From the NCBI RefSeq assembly GCF_002968295.1, contig NZ_CP134399.1, positions 5,580,001 through 5,644,000 on the forward strand: a stretch of 64,000 bases of DNA. The letters are read 5' to 3'. Within the stretch, counting starts at the first letter, position 1; each line of letters begins with the position of its first letter. Shown here piece after piece: positions 9,283 to 20,104 of the stretch. Source of the stretch: Mycobacterium sp. ITM-2016-00317. Its GTDB lineage: Bacteria; Actinomycetota; Actinomycetes; Mycobacteriales; Mycobacteriaceae. A program made the translations under genes and the position numbers. Below the pieces are notes generated by a model. It ran no database searches. It had not been told where the DNA came from and saw only the letters and a program-made list of their open reading frames with translations.

Positions 9283-12200
9283 GTGCCTGCCCCGTCCGCC
9301 CGCCTCGTCGCCGTCCTCGCGGGGCTGCTCGGAATGGTCCTGTGCGGGCTGACTCCGCTCCTGCCCGTTCAGCAGTCCACCGCGACGATCCTGTGGCCGC
9401 AGACCGTCGACGACCGGGGCTTCGTCAGTGACGTCACCGCCCCGCTCGTCTCGGGCGCCCCGCGCGAGCTGGACGTCACCATCCCGTGCGCGGCCGTGGC
9501 CTCCCTGCCCGAGGACGACGGTGTGGTGTTCTCCACCATCCCGGCCGGCGGTATCGACGCCGGCCGCAACGGGCTGTTCGTGCGGGCCAACGCCGACGTC
9601 GTCTACGTCGCGTTCCGCGACACCGTCGCCGCGGTGGCCCCGCGCGGCGACGTGGCCTCCGGAGCGTGCAGCGAGCTGCGCATCTGGGCCGACGTCGGCG
9701 CGGTCGGCGCCGACTTCGTCGGCATCCCCGGTGCTGCGGGCACGCTCGAGCCGGACAAGCGGCCGCAGGTCGCCGGAATCTTCACCGACCTCGAGGTCGG
9801 CCCCGACGCCGGGCTGACCGCCCGCGTCGACGTCGACACCCGGTTCATCACCACCCCGACGCTTCTCAAGCTCGCCGTCATGGTGCTCGGCGGGCTGTGC
9901 GTGATCGCGGCGTTCGTCGCGCTCGTCATGCTGGACCGCACCGCGGGCCGACGCGTGCCGCGCGCACGCGGCCGCCGCAGGCCGCCGGCCGGGCTGTGGA
10001 CCTGGCTCACCGACGCCGCGGTGATCGGCGGTCTGCTGATCTGGCACGTGGTCGGGGCGTTGACCTCCGACGACGGCTACAACACCACGATCGCCCGGGT
10101 CGCGGGCGAAGCCGGCTACATCACCAACTACTACCGCTACTTCGGCGCCTCCGAGGCACCGTTCGACTGGTACCAGAGCGTGCTGGCCCAGATGGCGACG
10201 ATCAGCACCGCCAGCGTGTGGCTGCGGCTGCCCGCCACCGCCGCCGCGATCGGCACCTGGCTGATCGTCAGCCGCTGTGTGCTGCCGCGGCTGGGCCGCC
10301 GGGTGGCGGCCAACCGGGTCGCGGTGCTGACCGCCGGTGCGGTTTTCCTGGCCGCGTGGCTGCCGTTCAACAACGGCCTGCGGCCCGAGCCGCTGATCGC
10401 GTTCGGCGTGGTCGCGGTGTGGATGCTCACCGAGACCACGCTGGCCACCCGCCGCCTGTCCCCCTACGCGCTGGCGATCGTGGTCGCGGTCTTCTCGGTC
10501 ACGCTCGCCCCGCAGGGCCTGGTCGCGCTCGCGCCGCTGCTGGTCGGTGCCCGCGGCGTCACCCGCATCGTCTCCGCCCGCCGTCCCGTCGACGGCCTGG
10601 CCGCCCAGCTGTCGCCGCTGGCGGCGGCCGCGTCGCTGGCGTTCGTCGTCGTGTTCCGGGACCAGACCCTGGCCACCGTCGCCGAGTCGGTGCGCATCAA
10701 GTACGTCGTCGGCCCCACGATCTCCTGGTACCAGGAGTTCCTGCGCTACTACTTCCTGACCGTCGAGGAGAGCGTCGACGGCTCGCTGACCCGACGCTTC
10801 GCGGTGCTGATCCTGCTGCTGTGCGTGGTCGGCCTGATCGTCGTGCTGCTGCGCCGCGGAAGCCTGCCCGGCGCCGTCAACGGACCCGTGTGGCGGCTGG
10901 TCGGCTCGACCGCGATCGGTCTGCTGCTGCTGACGCTGACCCCCACCAAGTGGGTGGTGCAGTTCGGGGCGTTCGCCGGTCTGGCCGGCGCGCTCGGCGC
11001 GCTGAGCGCGTTCGCGTTCGCCCGCGTCGGCCTGCACAGCCGCCGCAACCTTGCGCTGTATGTGACCGCGCTGCTGTTCGTGCTGGCCTGGGCCACCTCC
11101 GGGATCAACGGCTGGTTCTACGTCGGCAATTACGGCGTCCCGTGGTTCGACAAGCAGCCGGTGATCGTCGGCTTCCCGGTCACCACGATCTTCCTGGTCC
11201 TGGCGATCGCGTGTGGTCTGCTCGCGGGCTGGCTGCACTTCCGGATGGACTACGCCGGGCACACCCAGGTCGCCGACACCGGGCGCAACCGGGCGCTGGC
11301 GTCCTCGCCGCTGCTGGTGGTCGCGATCATCATGGTGGTGCTGGAACTCGGCTCGATGGTCAAGGCCACGGTCGGCCGCTACCCCGTCTACACCACCGGA
11401 GCCGCCAACCTCGCGGCGCTGCGGTCCGGGCTCGGCGACGCGTCCTGCGCGATGGCCGACGACGTCCTGGTCGAGGCCGACACCAACGCGGGCATGCTCG
11501 AACCGGTGCCGGGCCAAAGCTGGGGCGAGTACGGCCCGCTGGGCGGCGAGGACCCCGTCGGGTTCACCCCCAACGGCGTCAGCGACACCCTGGAGCCCGC
11601 CAAACCGGTGGCCGCCAACCCCGGCACCCCGAACTCCGACGGCCCGGTCGACAAGCCGAACATCGGCGTCGGCTACGCGGCGGGCACCGGCGGCGGCTAC
11701 GGCCCCGAGGGCGTCAACGGATCCCGGGTGTTCCTGCCGTTCGGCCTGGACCCCGACACCACCCCGGTGATGGGCAGCTTCGACGAGAACACCGTCGCGG
11801 CCAAGGCCACCTCGGCCTGGTACCAGCTGCCGCCCCGCACCCCGGACCGGCCGCTGGTCACCGTCGCCGCGGCGGGTGCGATCTGGTACTACAACGAGGA
11901 CGGCTCGTTCAACTACGGGCAGTCGCTCAAGCTGCAGTGGGGCGTGCACCGGCCCGACGGCTCCTACCAGGCGCTCGGCGAGGTGCAGCCGATCGACATC
12001 TTCCAGCAGAAGGCCTGGCGCAATCTGCGGTTCCCGCTGGAGTGGGCGCCGCCGGAGGCCAACGTGGCCCGCATCGTCGCCGACGACCCGAACCTGTCCG
12101 AGGACCAGTGGTTCGCGTTCACCCCGCCCCGGGTCCCGGTGCTGCAGACCGCGCAGGGCTTCCTGGGCCGGGAGACGCCGGTGCTGATGGACATCGCCAC

Positions 12201-12537
12201 CGCGTCCCACTTCCCATGCCAGCGGCCGTTCGCCGAGCGTCTCGGGATCGCCGAGCTGCCCCAGTACCGGATCATGCCGAACTTCAAGCAGATCGTGGTG
12301 TCGTCCAATCAGTGGCAGGCCGCCCAGGACGGCGGACCCTTCCTGTTCATCCAGGCGCTGCTGCGCACCGAGTCCATCCCGACCTACCTGCGTGGCGACT
12401 GGTACCGCGACTGGGGGTCCCTGGAGCGCTACCTGCGGGTGGTGCCATCCGACGAGGCGCCTGACGCCGAGATCGAGGAGGGGTCGACGCGAGTGTTCGG
12501 CTGGAGCAGGGGCGGACCGATCAGGGCACTGCCGTGA
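9283..12537 (+). CDS. embA: Arabinosyltransferase EmbA
   Basis: Second paralogue of the Emb family (1,084 residues). EmbA with EmbB forms the 3,5-branched ends of arabinogalactan arabinan. It shows the same architecture as EmbC: an N-terminal helix ending in [15 protein letters not shown], the TSDDGYN acidic motif, [15 protein letters not shown], and a C-terminal carbohydrate-binding domain with [14 protein letters not shown]. Its stop overlaps the embB start (GTGA at 12534-12537), which suggests coupled translation of the heterodimer partners. Confidence 0.95.
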   Translation: MPAPSARLVAVLAGLLGMVLCGLTPLLPVQQSTATILWPQTVDDRGFVSDVTAPLVSGAPRELDVTIPCAAVASLPEDDGVVFSTIPAGGIDAGRNGLFVRANADVVYVAFRDTVAAVAPRGDVASGACSELRIWADVGAVGADFVGIPGAAGTLEPDKRPQVAGIFTDLEVGPDAGLTARVDVDTRFITTPTLLKLAVMVLGGLCVIAAFVALVMLDRTAGRRVPRARGRRRPPAGLWTWLTDAAVIGGLLIWHVVGALTSDDGYNTTIARVAGEAGYITNYYRYFGASEAPFDWYQSVLAQMATISTASVWLRLPATAAAIGTWLIVSRCVLPRLGRRVAANRVAVLTAGAVFLAAWLPFNNGLRPEPLIAFGVVAVWMLTETTLATRRLSPYALAIVVAVFSVTLAPQGLVALAPLLVGARGVTRIVSARRPVDGLAAQLSPLAAAASLAFVVVFRDQTLATVAESVRIKYVVGPTISWYQEFLRYYFLTVEESVDGSLTRRFAVLILLLCVVGLIVVLLRRGSLPGAVNGPVWRLVGSTAIGLLLLTLTPTKWVVQFGAFAGLAGALGALSAFAFARVGLHSRRNLALYVTALLFVLAWATSGINGWFYVGNYGVPWFDKQPVIVGFPVTTIFLVLAIACGLLAGWLHFRMDYAGHTQVADTGRNRALASSPLLVVAIIMVVLELGSMVKATVGRYPVYTTGAANLAALRSGLGDASCAMADDVLVEADTNAGMLEPVPGQSWGEYGPLGGEDPVGFTPNGVSDTLEPAKPVAANPGTPNSDGPVDKPNIGVGYAAGTGGGYGPEGVNGSRVFLPFGLDPDTTPVMGSFDENTVAAKATSAWYQLPPRTPDRPLVTVAAAGAIWYYNEDGSFNYGQSLKLQWGVHRPDGSYQALGEVQPIDIFQQKAWRNLRFPLEWAPPEANVARIVADDPNLSEDQWFAFTPPRVPVLQTAQGFLGRETPVLMDIATASHFPCQRPFAERLGIAELPQYRIMPNFKQIVVSSNQWQAAQDGGPFLFIQALLRTESIPTYLRGDWYRDWGSLERYLRVVPSDEAPDAEIEEGSTRVFGWSRGGPIRALP

Positions 12538-15500
12538 GAGACGATGTGAAGATCGCCCGCTGGGTGGCGATGATCGCGGGTCTGCTCGGCTTCGTGCTGG
12601 CCGTGTCGGTGCCGCTGCTGCCGGTCACCCAGACCACCGCGACGCTCAACTGGCCGCAGAACGGTCAGCTCGCCAACGTCACCGCCCCGTTGATCTCGCA
12701 GGCGCCGGTGAGCATGACCGCGACCGTGCCGTGCGAGATGATCCGGGACATGCCCGCCGACGGCGGTCTGTTGTTCGGCACCGCGCCCGCCGAAGGTCGT
12801 GACGCCGCGCTGAACGCGATGCTGGTCAACGTCACCGAGGACCGGGTCGACGTGATCGTGCGAAACGTCGTGGTCGCCAGCGTGGACCGGGACCGGGCCG
12901 CCGGCACCGGCGGGGCGCCCGGCTGTTCCCGCATCGAGATCACCTCCAACCTGGACGGCACGTACGCCGACTTCGTCGGCCTGACCCAGGTGTCCGGCGA
13001 GGACGCCGGTCAGCCGCAGCGCACCGGCTACCCGGACCCCAACCTGCGGCCCGCGATCGTCGGCGTGTTCACCGACCTGACCGGACCGGCCCCGCCGGGC
13101 CTGTCGGTCTCGGCAGTCATCGACACCCGGTTCACCACGCATCCGACCGCGCTGAAGCTGACCGCGATCCTGCTCGCCGTCGCCTGCACGGTGATCGCGC
13201 TGCTGGCGCTGTGGCGGCTGGACCGGCTCGACGGCCGGCGCATGCACCGGTTGATCCCGACCCGCTGGCGCACGGTCACCGCGGTCGACGCCGTCATCGT
13301 CGGCTTGTTCGCGATCTGGTACGTGATCGGTGCGAACTCCTCCGATGACGGCTACATCCTGCAGATGGCGCGGGTGGCCGACCATGCCGGCTACATGTCG
13401 AACTACTTCCGCTGGTTCGGCAGCCCGGAGGATCCGTTCGGCTGGTACTACAACCTGTTGGCGCTGATGACTCAGGTCAGCACCGCCAGCATCTGGATGC
13501 GGCTGCCGGACCTGATCTGCTCGCTGATCTGCTGGCTGCTGCTCTCCCGGGAGGTGCTGCCCCGCCTCGGGCCCGCCGTGTCCGCGCCGGCCCGCGCTGT
13601 GGGCCGCCGGTCTGGTGCTGCTGGCCGCATGGATGCCGTTCAACAACGGTCTGCGCCCCGAGGGCCAGATCGCCACCGGCGCGCTGATCACCTACGTGCT
13701 GATCGAACGGGCCATCACGTCGGGCCGGCTCACCCCGGCCGCGCTGGCCATCACCACCGCCGCGTTCACCCTCGGCATCCAGCCCACCGGCCTGATCGCG
13801 GTCGCCGCGCTGGTCGCCGGCGGTCGCCCGATCCTGCGGATCCTGATGCGCAGGCGCCAGACGGTCGGCTTGTGGCCGCTGCTGGCACCGCTGCTGGCCG
13901 CGGGCACCGTGGTGCTGGCAGTGGTGTTCGCCGATCAGACCCTGGCCACGGTGATGGAGGCCACCAAGGTCCGCACCGCGATCGGCCCCAGCCAGGAGTG
14001 GTACACCGAGAACCTGCGGTACTACTACCTGGTCCTGCCGACCGTCGACGCGGCGATCGCGCGCCGGGTGGCGTTCCTGTTCACCGCGCTGTGCCTGTTC
14101 TCGTCGCTGTTCATCATGTTGCGGCGCAAGCGGGTTCCCGGGGTGGCGCGCGGTCCGGCCTGGCGGCTGATGGGCGTCATCTTCGCCACGATCTTCTTCC
14201 TGATGTTCACCCCCACCAAGTGGATCCACCACTTCGGCCTGTTCGCCGCGGTGGGTGGCGCGATGGCGGCGCTGGCCACGGTGCTGGTGTCGCCTGTGGT
14301 GCTGCGCTCGGCCCGCAACCGGATGGCGTTCCTGGCCGGTGTGCTGTTCATCCTGGCGCTGTGCTTCGCGTCCACCAACGGGTGGTGGTACGTCTCGAAT
14401 TTCGGTGTGCCGTACAACACCTCGGTACCGCAGCTGGGCGGCGTGAGCCTCAGCACGGTGTTCTTCGTGCTGTTCGGCATCGCCGCGCTGTGGGCCTTCC
14501 GGCTGCACCTGAACGACAAACGGGATTCGAAGGTGGTCAACGTGCTGACCGCCGCGCCGATCCCGGTCGCCGCCGGCCTGATGGTCGTGTTCATGGTGGC
14601 CTCCCTGACGGTCGGCGTGGTGCGCCAGTACCCGACGTACTCCAACGGCTGGGCCAACATCCGCGCCCTCGCCGGGGGCTGCGGGCTGGCCGACGACGTG
14701 CTCGTCGAACCGGATTCGAACGACGGTTTCCTGCAACCACTTCCGACTGCGCCCGGCCAGCCGTCGTACGGCGCGCTGGGCCCGCTGGGCGGCACCGATC
14801 CGACCGGCTTCTCCCCCGACGGTGTGCCGGACCGGATCATCGCCGAGGCGATCAGGCTGAACAATCCGCAGCCCGGCACCGACTACGACTGGAACCGGCC
14901 GATCCAGCTGTCCCGGCCGGGTGTCAACGGCTCCCGGGTGCCGCTGCCCTACGGCCTGGACCCGGCCCGGGTGCCGGTCGCCGGCTCGTATTCGACCGGG
15001 CCGCAACAGGAGAGCCGCCTCAATTCGGCGTGGTACGCACTGCCTGCCCCCGACGACGCGCACCCGCTGGTGGTGGTCACCGCCGCAGGCACGATCGAGG
15101 GCACCAGCGTCGCGAACGCGTTCACCCCCGGTCAGACCGTCGAACTGGAGTACGCCACCCGCGGACCCGACGGCGCGCCGGTGCCCGCCGGACGCGTCAG
15201 CCCCTACGACATCGGGCCGACCCCGTCGTGGCGCAACCTGCGCTACCCGCGCGCCCAGATCCCCGATGACGCCGTCGCCGTGCGGGTGGTCGCCGAGGAT
15301 CTGTCCCTGGGGCAGGGCGATTGGGTCGCGGTGACCCCGCCGCGGGTTCCCGAGGTGCGTTCGGTCCAGGAGTACATCGGCTCCCAGCAGCCCGTGCTGA
15401 TGGACTGGGCGGTCGGGCTGGCGTTCCCGTGCCAGCAGCCCATGCTGCACGCCAACGGCGTCACCGAGATCCCCAAGTTCCGCATCTCACCGGACTACTT

Positions 15501-15741
15501 CGCGAAGCTGCAGAGCACCGACACCTGGCAGGACGGCCTCAACGGCGGCCTGCTCGGCATCACCGACCTGCTGCTGCGGGCCTCGGTGATGTCGACCTAC
15601 CTGTCCAAGGACTGGGGCCAGGACTGGGGCTCACTGCGCCGCTTCGACACCATCGTCGACGCCGAGCCCGCCACCCTCGATCTGGGCGAGACGACCCACT
15701 CCGGGCTGTGGTCACCGGGATCGATGCGCTTCCAGCCCTGA
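12534..15741 (+). CDS. embB: Arabinosyltransferase EmbB, with an apparent frameshift near 13590
   Basis: Third Emb paralogue and partner of EmbA; the main ethambutol target. The first part (12534 to about 13590) encodes the N-terminal helix, first periplasmic domain and [17 protein letters not shown], where Asp271-Asp272 are the GT-C acid pair and Met278 corresponds to M. tuberculosis Met306. After [14 protein letters not shown] the protein continues in the +1 frame as [24 protein letters not shown] and runs to 15741. Joined, it gives the usual length of about 1,070 residues. The break lies in a CGCG run; two missing bases (CGCGCG read as CGCG) would restore ARALWAA. I read it as one gene with a small indel, more likely a sequence error than a true null. 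Confidence 0.9.
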
Positions 15742-15762
15742 CCCGGATCACGGGATGACGGG

Positions 15763-17154
15763 CTAGCTCTGGCCGTCGTTGGCGGCGGGGTCGGCGTTCT
15801 CCTGGAGGATGTCGTTGTGGCAGTCGACCTGGCTCTGCCCGGTCTGCTGCATGCACACCAGCACCGGGGTGCCGGCGTCCTGCGTGGGCGCTCCGGGCGC
15901 GGAAGTGGCGCTGGGATGCGGGATCTCACCCGGGTACAGCGACCACAGCGCGGCGCCCGAGGACGCCAGACGCGCGCAGTAGGCCGGATCGCCGGTCTCG
16001 GTGACGCCCGCGGCGCCCAGCGTCGCGCAGTCCGCGCCGACCACGATCACCGGCAGCGCGACGGCACCGGCGCCGGTCTGCGGCACCGCGGCCGACGTCG
16101 TCGCACCCGCCTGGCGGCGTCCTTCGTCGCGTTCGTGCTGGGCCAGCACCACCGCCGCGGCGGCGGCGAGACCGACCAGCACCACGCCCACCCCCGCCAT
16201 CGCCAGGCGCCGCCGTGACGTCGGTGCGGCAACGGATCTGGCGTGCCGCGGCCCGGCCTGCGCGGCGGCATACATCGTCGCGTCCGGGTCGAGCGCCACG
16301 CCGGGCTGGACCGCCGCGTGGCGCGCGGCCAGCGCACGGGCGAAGTCGACGCACCGGTCGAACCGGTCGGCCGGCGACTTGGCCAGCGCCTTCTCGAAAG
16401 CGCCTCCGAGCGAGGACAGTTCGGGACGTTGCACCGAGATCGACGGCGGCTGCGCAGTCAGATGCCTGCTGATCACGATTGCGGGATTGGTGTGCCGGAA
16501 CGGCGGTTGGCCGGTCAGCAGCTGAAAGGCCGTGGCCGCCAGCGCGTACTGATCGGCCCGGCCGTCGATGCGTTCGTCGGCGGTCAACTGTTCGGGCGCC
16601 GAGTAGGCCACCGTCCCGACGGTCATGTTGGTCCCGGTCAGCGTGCTGACCTCACCGACCCTGCGCGCGATCCCGAAGTCGGCGAGCAGGATGCGCTCGT
16701 TGTCGGTCTCCGGATCGGCGATCAGGATGTTGGCGGGCTTCACGTCGCGGTGCAGCAGGCCGCGCTGGTGGGCGTAGTCGAGGGCCTCGCCGACCGCGGT
16801 GACGATCCGGATCACCAGATCCGGCGGCATGCCGTGGGGATACCGTTCGGCCTGCAGCGCGGCGGCGTCGGTGCCCTCGACGTGGTCCATCGAGATCCAC
16901 AGCCGGCCTTCGAACTCGCCGCGGTCGTGCACCTGCACGATGTGCGGATGCCACAGCGTCGCGGCGATGTCGGCCTCGCGGTGGAAGCGCTCCCGGTACT
17001 CGCTGTCGGCACATACCGACGCCGACAACACCTTCAGCGCGTCGTAGCGCGGCAGCCGGGGGTGCGCAGCCAGATACACCTCGCCCATACCGCCGGCACC
17101 CAACAGCCGCGCGACCGTGTACCCCGAGATCACCTCGCCGGCGCTTAGCGGCAT
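15763..17154 (-). CDS. Membrane serine/threonine protein kinase (PknB-like)
   Basis: A 463-residue kinase. The N-terminal Hanks domain has the glycine loop LGAGGMGEVYLA (residues 19-29), catalytic Lys41, HRDVKPAN (Asp137) and DFG (159-161). A basic juxtamembrane stretch and one helix (about residues 312-338, VGVVLVGLAAAAAVVLA) follow, then an extracellular tail of about 125 residues with four or more Cys that may form disulfides, and an acidic C-terminus. It converges on embB with only 21 bp between them. Substrates are not evident. Kinases at this site of the emb locus suggest a cell-wall link, but that is inference from position. Confidence 0.9.
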   Translation of the reverse strand: MPLSAGEVISGYTVARLLGAGGMGEVYLAAHPRLPRYDALKVLSASVCADSEYRERFHREADIAATLWHPHIVQVHDRGEFEGRLWISMDHVEGTDAAALQAERYPHGMPPDLVIRIVTAVGEALDYAHQRGLLHRDVKPANILIADPETDNERILLADFGIARRVGEVSTLTGTNMTVGTVAYSAPEQLTADERIDGRADQYALAATAFQLLTGQPPFRHTNPAIVISRHLTAQPPSISVQRPELSSLGGAFEKALAKSPADRFDRCVDFARALAARHAAVQPGVALDPDATMYAAAQAGPRHARSVAAPTSRRRLAMAGVGVVLVGLAAAAAVVLAQHERDEGRRQAGATTSAAVPQTGAGAVALPVIVVGADCATLGAAGVTETGDPAYCARLASSGAALWSLYPGEIPHPSATSAPGAPTQDAGTPVLVCMQQTGQSQVDCHNDILQENADPAANDGQS

Positions 17155-17161
17155 GCGCGGA

Positions 17162-17167
17162 ATCCTA
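17162..17167 (-). promoter_or_regulatory. Predicted -10 element (TAGGAT) of the kinase gene
   Basis: On the minus strand TAGGAT is followed by seven bases and then the kinase ATG (17154), giving a likely leaderless transcript. Confidence 0.45.
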
Positions 17168-17187
17168 TGCTGAATCGACCTGCGGCG

Positions 17188-17580
17188 TCAGGAACGATCA
17201 CGGAAACGCTGCCGGCGGCCGCGCATCCGGTCCACGAGCCCGGCCACTGCTTCCGGGTCCACCGTCGGGATGGCGGTCGATTCCCGGATGATCGCGCGCA
17301 AGTCCACGCCGTCGATCACCTTGTTGGTCAGCGCGATCAGATCGATCCGGCCGATGATCGCATCGACCGCCTCGGCCGTGACCCGCTCCCGGACCAGTTC
17401 GTCGAGGTCGAGTTCCTCGACCACCGCGGCGACCACCACCGACAGCACCGCCTGCGCCTCCCGCTTGCCCCGGGTGAACAACCCGCCCACCAGAGGCAAC
17501 GTCTCGCACGTGCGGTAGGCGGAGATCAGCAGGGACGACGGGGCGCCGACGCCCTCGTCCTTCGGGTCAGCGGGGGGCAC
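17188..17580 (-). CDS. Hypothetical protein with tandem amphipathic VDL-type repeats
   Basis: A 130-residue protein of unknown function. Its central half contains three near-tandem units of about 13 residues with a D-L-x-x-(L/I) pattern: ELDLDELVRERVT, RIDLIALTNKVID and GVDLRAIIRESTA. These would make short amphipathic helices. Similar VDL repeats occur in actinobacterial proteins tied to RDD-family membrane proteins. The C-terminus is strongly basic (RMRGRRQRFRDRS). Its start overlaps the end of the DUF4331 gene by 14 bp, so the two are probably cotranscribed and translationally coupled. Confidence 0.6.
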   Translation of the reverse strand: MPPADPKDEGVGAPSSLLISAYRTCETLPLVGGLFTRGKREAQAVLSVVVAAVVEELDLDELVRERVTAEAVDAIIGRIDLIALTNKVIDGVDLRAIIRESTAIPTVDPEAVAGLVDRMRGRRQRFRDRS

Positions 17581-18487
17581 CGAGGTATGGGAAGTCGGGA
17601 AGCAGGTCGGTCGGGGCGGTCATTCCGGTGAAGCCCTTCTGCCCCTTGGTGAGGAACTTCGACCGGTAGTCGGCGACGTCGTCGGTCAGCCTGCGCCCGT
17701 TCGGATATCGGGCCGGGCCGGTCGGCTTGTAGGTCAGCACGTCGGGCAGCGTCCCCTCGGCCTCGATCGCGTCGACGGCCTCCTCCCGGCTGTATCCGCC
17801 GGTGTCGGCCATCAATTCGATCAGTTGGCCCATCCAGCGGGCTCGGTCGCCGTTGGGCTCGCCTGCGCTGTACTCGGCGAGATCCTCGTCCGTGGAGAAG
17901 AATCCGCTCACCCACGGGTGCCCGACGCGGTCGGCGTGCACCCAGCCGTCCTCACCGAGCACGCTGCAGCGCGCCCAGACCCGCACGTCGGGGTCCGCGC
18001 CCAGATAGGCGGTGGGCAGCTCCACGGCCATCGCGATCACGTTCGAGTCGGCGAAGAACGCGTCACCTCGGGCGCCGGCGAAGAACACGAACCCGCCGCC
18101 ACGCGAACGCCAGATGTGCGGCTCGTCGAACGACACATCGACGTTGCCGAAGATCTCCGACCCGCATGCGGCCTCCACCCGCGCATCGGCCTGCAGCGCC
18201 AGTCGGACGTCGACGAGCTGTCGCGGGCGGTCGCCGTCGAAGCGCGGTTCGGAGAAGACGAAGTTGAACGCGATGTCGGTGCGCAGATCTCCGTCGTTGT
18301 CGATCCCGATGCGGTACACCGCATCGGGATGCAGTGGGCCCGCTTCCGGGTTCGCGGTCAGGATCAGCACGGTGCGCTCGGGATCCCTCGGCGACGGGAA
18401 CACATACAGGTCGCACAGGTCCAGCCGGGGATCGCCCAGTGGCGCGCCCCTCCTCAGCCCGGTGAAGTCAGTCGACACAGCCTCCAT
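17567..18487 (-). CDS. DUF4331 domain protein
   Basis: A 306-residue protein matching the DUF4331 family: the N-terminal LCDLYVFPSPRDPERTVLILTANPEAG, YRIGIDNDGDLRTDIAFNFVFSEP, and the later VWARCSVLGEDGWVHADRVGHPWV segment. There is no signal peptide. The acidic N-D-G-D loop could bind a metal, though this is not shown for the family. It lies immediately downstream of accD4 in the same direction (18 bp) and overlaps the next hypothetical gene. The function is unknown; nothing ties it to mycolic acids except position. Confidence 0.75.
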   Translation of the reverse strand: MEAVSTDFTGLRRGAPLGDPRLDLCDLYVFPSPRDPERTVLILTANPEAGPLHPDAVYRIGIDNDGDLRTDIAFNFVFSEPRFDGDRPRQLVDVRLALQADARVEAACGSEIFGNVDVSFDEPHIWRSRGGGFVFFAGARGDAFFADSNVIAMAVELPTAYLGADPDVRVWARCSVLGEDGWVHADRVGHPWVSGFFSTDEDLAEYSAGEPNGDRARWMGQLIELMADTGGYSREEAVDAIEAEGTLPDVLTYKPTGPARYPNGRRLTDDVADYRSKFLTKGQKGFTGMTAPTDLLPDFPYLGAPR

Positions 18488-18505
18488 CCAACCGCACCCG
18501 CCGGT

Positions 18506-20104
18506 CTAGATCGGAGTCAGGCCATGTTTGCGCTGCACGCGGTTGATCTGCTTGTCGCGCAGCAGATGCATGCACTTGCGCAGCAACAGCCTGGTTTCGT
18601 GGGGTTCGATCACCCCGTCGATGAAGCCGCGCTCGGCCGCGATCCACGGTGTGGCCAGGCTGGTGTTGTAGCCCTCGATGAAGTCGGCACGGATCTTCTG
18701 CACCTCGGGTGCGGTCGGATCGGGGAACCGCTTGACCAGCAGCTGAGCAGCACCTTCGGCGCCGATCACCGCGATGCGGGCGGTCGGCCAGGCGAAGTTG
18801 AAGTCCGACGTCAGCTGCTTGGATCCCATCACCGCGTACGCGCCGCCGTAGGACTTGCGAATGGTGATGGTGACCTTCGGGATATCGGCCTCGACGACCG
18901 CGTTGAGGAAGCGGCCACCACGCTTGATGATGCCGCCCTTCTCCTGCTCCACACCGGGCATGAACCCGGGCGTGTCGACCACGAACACCAGCGGCGTGTT
19001 GAACGAGTCGCAGAAGCGGACGAACCTTGCCGCCTTGTCGGAGGCCTCGTTGTCGATCGCGCCGGACATGTACATGGGCTGGTTGGCGATCACGCCCACC
19101 GGGCGGCCGTCGATCCGCGCGAACGCGGTGATGATCGCCGGACCGGACTGCTCACCCACCTGGAACACGTCGCCGTCGTCGAAGATCCGCAGCAGGATCT
19201 CCATCATGTCGTAGGCCTGGTTGTCGAGATCCGGCACGAGGGTGTCCAGCTCGAGGTCGTGCGGCGTCACCTCCGGCTCCAGCCCCGGGTTGACGATGGG
19301 TGCGTCGTCGAAGGTGTTGGCGGGCAGGAAACTCAGGTAGTCGCGGACGTACTGGAACGCCGCGGCCTCGGACTCCACGACCTGGTGGATGTTGCCGTAC
19401 CGGGCCTGGGCGTCGGCGCCGCCGAGCTCGTCGAGGCTGACGTCCTCGCCGGTGACGTCCTTGATGACGTCGGGACCGGTGACGAACATGTAGCCCTGGT
19501 CGCGCACCGCGACGATGAGGTCGGTCTGGATCGGCGAGTACACCGCGCCGCCTGCGCACTTGCCGAAGATCAGCGAGATCTCGGGCACCAGCCCGCGCAG
19601 AAGTTCGTGGCGGCGGCCGAGTTCGGCGTACCAGGCCAGCGACGTCGCGGTGTCCTGGATGCGGGCGCCGGCCGAGTCGTTGATGCCGATGATCGGGCAG
19701 CCGACCATCGCCACCCACTCCATCAGCCGGGCGACCTTGCGGCCGAACATCTCTCCGACCGAACCCTGGAACACCGTCTGGTCATGGCTGAACACGCCGA
19801 CCGGGCGGCCGTTGATGGTGCCGTGGCCGGTGACGACGCCGTCGCCGTACAGCGCGTCGGGGTCGCCGGGCGTCTTGGCCAGCGCACCGATCTCCAGGAA
19901 GCTGCCCGGATCGAGCAACGAGTGGATGCGGGCCCGCGCGCTCGGGATGCCCTTCCTCTCCCGTTTCGCGACGGCCTTCTCACCACCGGGTTCCTTGGCC
20001 AGCTCCAGCTTCTCGCGGAGTTCGGCCAGCAGTTCCGCGGTCGTTCGTGCCGGGTGGTGGGTAGGAGATGCCGCCGGGTGGGGGGTGGGAGAAACCTCAG
20101 TCAC
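18506..20104 (-). CDS. accD4: Propionyl/long-chain acyl-CoA carboxylase beta subunit AccD4
   Basis: Carboxyltransferase subunit (532 residues) that with AccA3 and AccD5 carboxylates the C24-26 acyl-CoA extender used by Pks13. It shows both halves of the crotonase-like fold: [52 protein letters not shown] in the N-domain and [21 protein letters not shown] with [17 protein letters not shown] in the C-domain. The GTG start overlaps the pks13 stop (GTGA at 20101-20104). The open frame runs on upstream inside pks13, but the sequence similarity begins at this GTG. Confidence 0.96.
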   Translation of the reverse strand: MTEVSPTPHPAASPTHHPARTTAELLAELREKLELAKEPGGEKAVAKRERKGIPSARARIHSLLDPGSFLEIGALAKTPGDPDALYGDGVVTGHGTINGRPVGVFSHDQTVFQGSVGEMFGRKVARLMEWVAMVGCPIIGINDSAGARIQDTATSLAWYAELGRRHELLRGLVPEISLIFGKCAGGAVYSPIQTDLIVAVRDQGYMFVTGPDVIKDVTGEDVSLDELGGADAQARYGNIHQVVESEAAAFQYVRDYLSFLPANTFDDAPIVNPGLEPEVTPHDLELDTLVPDLDNQAYDMMEILLRIFDDGDVFQVGEQSGPAIITAFARIDGRPVGVIANQPMYMSGAIDNEASDKAARFVRFCDSFNTPLVFVVDTPGFMPGVEQEKGGIIKRGGRFLNAVVEADIPKVTITIRKSYGGAYAVMGSKQLTSDFNFAWPTARIAVIGAEGAAQLLVKRFPDPTAPEVQKIRADFIEGYNTSLATPWIAAERGFIDGVIEPHETRLLLRKCMHLLRDKQINRVQRKHGLTPI

